IMG/VR virus record: IMGVR_UViG_3300037585_000599
Location: 1 to 24,004 of that record
Length of the DNA: 24,004 nt
Source: a virus
Strand: one strand, 5' to 3'
Shown: in pieces, positions 23,173-24,004 of the stretch
Position numbering within the stretch: position 1 is the first letter of the stretch
Layout: every line of letters begins with the position of its first letter
The notes under the pieces: generated by a model
The model's input: only the letters and a program-made list of their open reading frames with translations
Told to the model about the DNA's origin: nothing
Database searches by the model: none
Made by a program: the position numbers and the translations under genes

Positions 23173-23201
23173 ATAGTATCATAGTCAGAATGCTATGTCA
23201 A
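23173..23201 (-). promoter_or_regulatory. sigma70-like promoter, TACTATTAA class
   Basis: On the minus strand a consensus TTGACA (23201-23196) is followed after exactly 17 bases by TACTAT (23178-23173), continuing TAATAATAA. It overlaps the end of the Zn-ribbon gene and drives the 83-aa gene. Confidence 0.82.
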
Positions 23202-23383
23202 ATTAGTTTAGACAAATTAAAACACTTTACGCATTTGTATCTATTTGCCCAATTATTTACTTGTATCATCATGTGTAATGTATGTATTCTATGGCATTTT
23301 ACACATTTGCTTAATGTGTCTTGATTGTTTTTATTTTGCAGTACATATTTTCTTTTTTTTCGTACGATAGTATCTACAATCAT
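23198..23383 (-). CDS. 61-aa zinc-ribbon protein
   Basis: The N-terminal half is basic (TIVRKKRKYVLQNKNNQD). It is followed by two Cys pairs, CVKC (C27, C30) and CVKC (C51, C54), an identical pair of knuckles 20 residues apart that would hold one zinc. It starts with ATGA overlap to the 50-aa gene and has a GAGGAGA ribosome site. The protein may bind DNA, RNA or host RNA polymerase, as small early phage zinc proteins often do, but nothing demonstrates this here. Confidence 0.7.
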   Translation of the reverse strand: MIVDTIVRKKRKYVLQNKNNQDTLSKCVKCHRIHTLHMMIQVNNWANRYKCVKCFNLSKLI

Positions 23384-23532
23384 TGTTCACTCTCCTCAAC
23401 TATATAGAAATCATAACCCCCATTGAGATTGTTTATTTCTATGTATTCTTCTGCTTCAGTTTCAGTACCAAATTCAACATCTAAATAATAAGATGTTTGG
23501 GTATTTTGAAACTTTATTTTATACTTCCTCAT
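23380..23532 (-). CDS. 50-aa acidic hypothetical protein
   Basis: This frame was reconstructed by hand: MRKYKIKFQNTQTSYYLDVE, then FGTETEAEEYIEINNLNGGY and DFYIVEESEQ. The pattern (beta strand, beta strand, short helix TEAEEYIEINN, beta strand) is that of a tiny alpha/beta domain. The protein is strongly acidic at its C-terminal half, possibly a DNA mimic or binding partner. It overlaps the 117-aa gene by 14 bases and the Zn-ribbon gene by four (ATGA). No good ribosome site is seen, so it probably relies on coupling. Confidence 0.65.
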   Translation of the reverse strand: MRKYKIKFQNTQTSYYLDVEFGTETEAEEYIEINNLNGGYDFYIVEESEQ

Positions 23533-23872
23533 TTGACCAATCTAACTTGAAGTATTCTTCGTTATGTTTTTTTGTTGACAAAGAGTGCTTGACATTGGCT
23601 TTTAGTATTCTGCGTAGCCAGGAAATTCTAGTTTCATATACATCATTAATAGCAAAACCTATGAAATTATCAAACGCATTTGGGCTATTGCTCATAGGTT
23701 TATCTATAATGGTGTGAAATAATTTATATCTTAATTTTAATTCTGGTAAAGTTTCTTCGCTAATGACTGCCATGCCTAAAACATGAAGCTGTAAGCCAAA
23801 TAGCTGCAGTTGATTTTTGATAGAGGCGTACCCTTCGTCAGACATTCCTCTTGAGTTTGTTATTAATGGCAT
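23519..23872 (-). CDS. 117-aa hypothetical early protein
   Basis: No family is recognised. The sequence is helical with MPLITNSRGMSDEGYASIKN at the start, hydrophobic LFGLQLHVLGMAV (24-36) and a basic segment (RISWLRRILKANVKH). It is the first complete gene after the rightmost promoter (23904-23932), with GAAAGGA before the ATG. It begins a small early operon with the 50-aa and Zn-ribbon genes. Confidence 0.7.
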   Translation of the reverse strand: MPLITNSRGMSDEGYASIKNQLQLFGLQLHVLGMAVISEETLPELKLRYKLFHTIIDKPMSNSPNAFDNFIGFAINDVYETRISWLRRILKANVKHSLSTKKHNEEYFKLDWSNEEV

Positions 23873-23903
23873 TGTTAGTCCTTTCTATTATTATTTATAC
23901 TTA

Positions 23904-23932
23904 ATAGTATCAAACTTTGACTTTTATGTCAA
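23904..23932 (-). promoter_or_regulatory. sigma70-like promoter, TACTATTAA class
   Basis: On the minus strand a consensus TTGACA (23932-23927) is followed after 17 bases by TACTAT (23909-23904), continuing TAAG. The -35 box overlaps the stop codon of the partial gene at the window edge. It drives the 117-aa gene. Confidence 0.83.
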
Positions 23933-24003
23933 ACAAAGTCGTCTGCACTTGGCACTTCGAATGATCCCCAATAACTCCACTTTTTTGTGACTTTGCTTTT
24001 TAC
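23929..24003 (-). CDS. C-terminal fragment of a gene cut by the window edge
   Basis: One minus-strand frame stays open from the right edge to a TGA at 23929. It encodes 24 residues (VKSKVTKKWSYWGSFEVPSA then DDFV). The aromatic, Asp-ending C-terminus reads like a real protein end. The other frames give less protein-like sequences. The identity cannot be told. Confidence 0.5.
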   Translation of the reverse strand, partial: VKSKVTKKWSYWGSFEVPSADDFV

Positions 24004-24004
24004 A

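Noticed and set aside
1-24004. tRNA genes, integrase, attachment sites, insertion sequences
   Set aside because: None could be recognised by reading either strand; a tRNA scan would be needed to exclude a divergent tRNA.

Overview
The window looks like one stretch of a lytic, low-GC (roughly one-third G+C by eye), tightly packed marine podovirus genome of the HMO-2011 type. The diagnostic gene is a family A DNA polymerase (14149-16185, minus) with two DnaJ-like CxxCxGxG half-repeats between its exonuclease and polymerase domains. That arrangement is the known hallmark of phage HMO-2011 (SAR116 host) and of related pelagiphages. The A+T-rich codon use would suit a SAR11-like or similar alphaproteobacterial host, but the host is an inference. 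I see no integrase, repressor, tRNA, rRNA, CRISPR array or transposon.

Left arm (1-10350, plus strand): late genes for virion and lysis functions. An Ala/Asn/Gln-rich 284-aa protein (possibly cut by the window edge), a 93-aa protein and a 168-aa protein are followed by proteins of 805 and 1359 aa. The size order resembles the T7 ejection proteins gp14-gp15-gp16. Then come a holin-like protein, a T4-lysozyme-type (GH24) endolysin with E17/D26/T32, a 46-aa one-helix membrane protein, a 261-aa protein with an HEARH zinc-protease motif, and a 142-aa Pro/Thr-rich protein. Most neighbours are joined by TAATG overlaps or separated by a few bases.

Right arm (10347-24003, minus strand, read right to left): DNA metabolism and early genes, meeting the left arm in a convergent 4-base overlap. 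In transcription order it holds small early genes (a Zn-ribbon, an 83-aa protein, a 21-aa membrane peptide coupled to a GP88-like Cys-rich protein). A 315/136/90-aa cassette follows and ends at a strong intrinsic terminator. Next is the replication block: CHC2/TOPRIM primase, small proteins, C5-cytosine methyltransferase, second Zn-ribbon, DnaB-type helicase and polymerase. Last is a putative ssDNA-binding protein with its own promoter, a Cas4/RecB-like Fe-S nuclease, a PD-(D/E)xK resolvase-like nuclease, a calcineurin-type phosphoesterase and a DUF6378-like protein.

Five sigma70-like promoters (TTGACA/T, spacer of 16 or 17, TACTAT or a TATA-like -10) punctuate the right arm; three share TACTATTAA. 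This suggests that the host RNA polymerase transcribes the early and middle genes; no phage RNA polymerase lies in this window. Seven genes were reconstructed beyond the longer reading frames: 46 aa at 8990, 56 aa at 10562, 55 aa at 18703, a tentative 49 aa at 18567, 58 aa at 19363, 21 aa at 22730 and 50 aa at 23380. A C-terminal gene fragment lies at the right edge.
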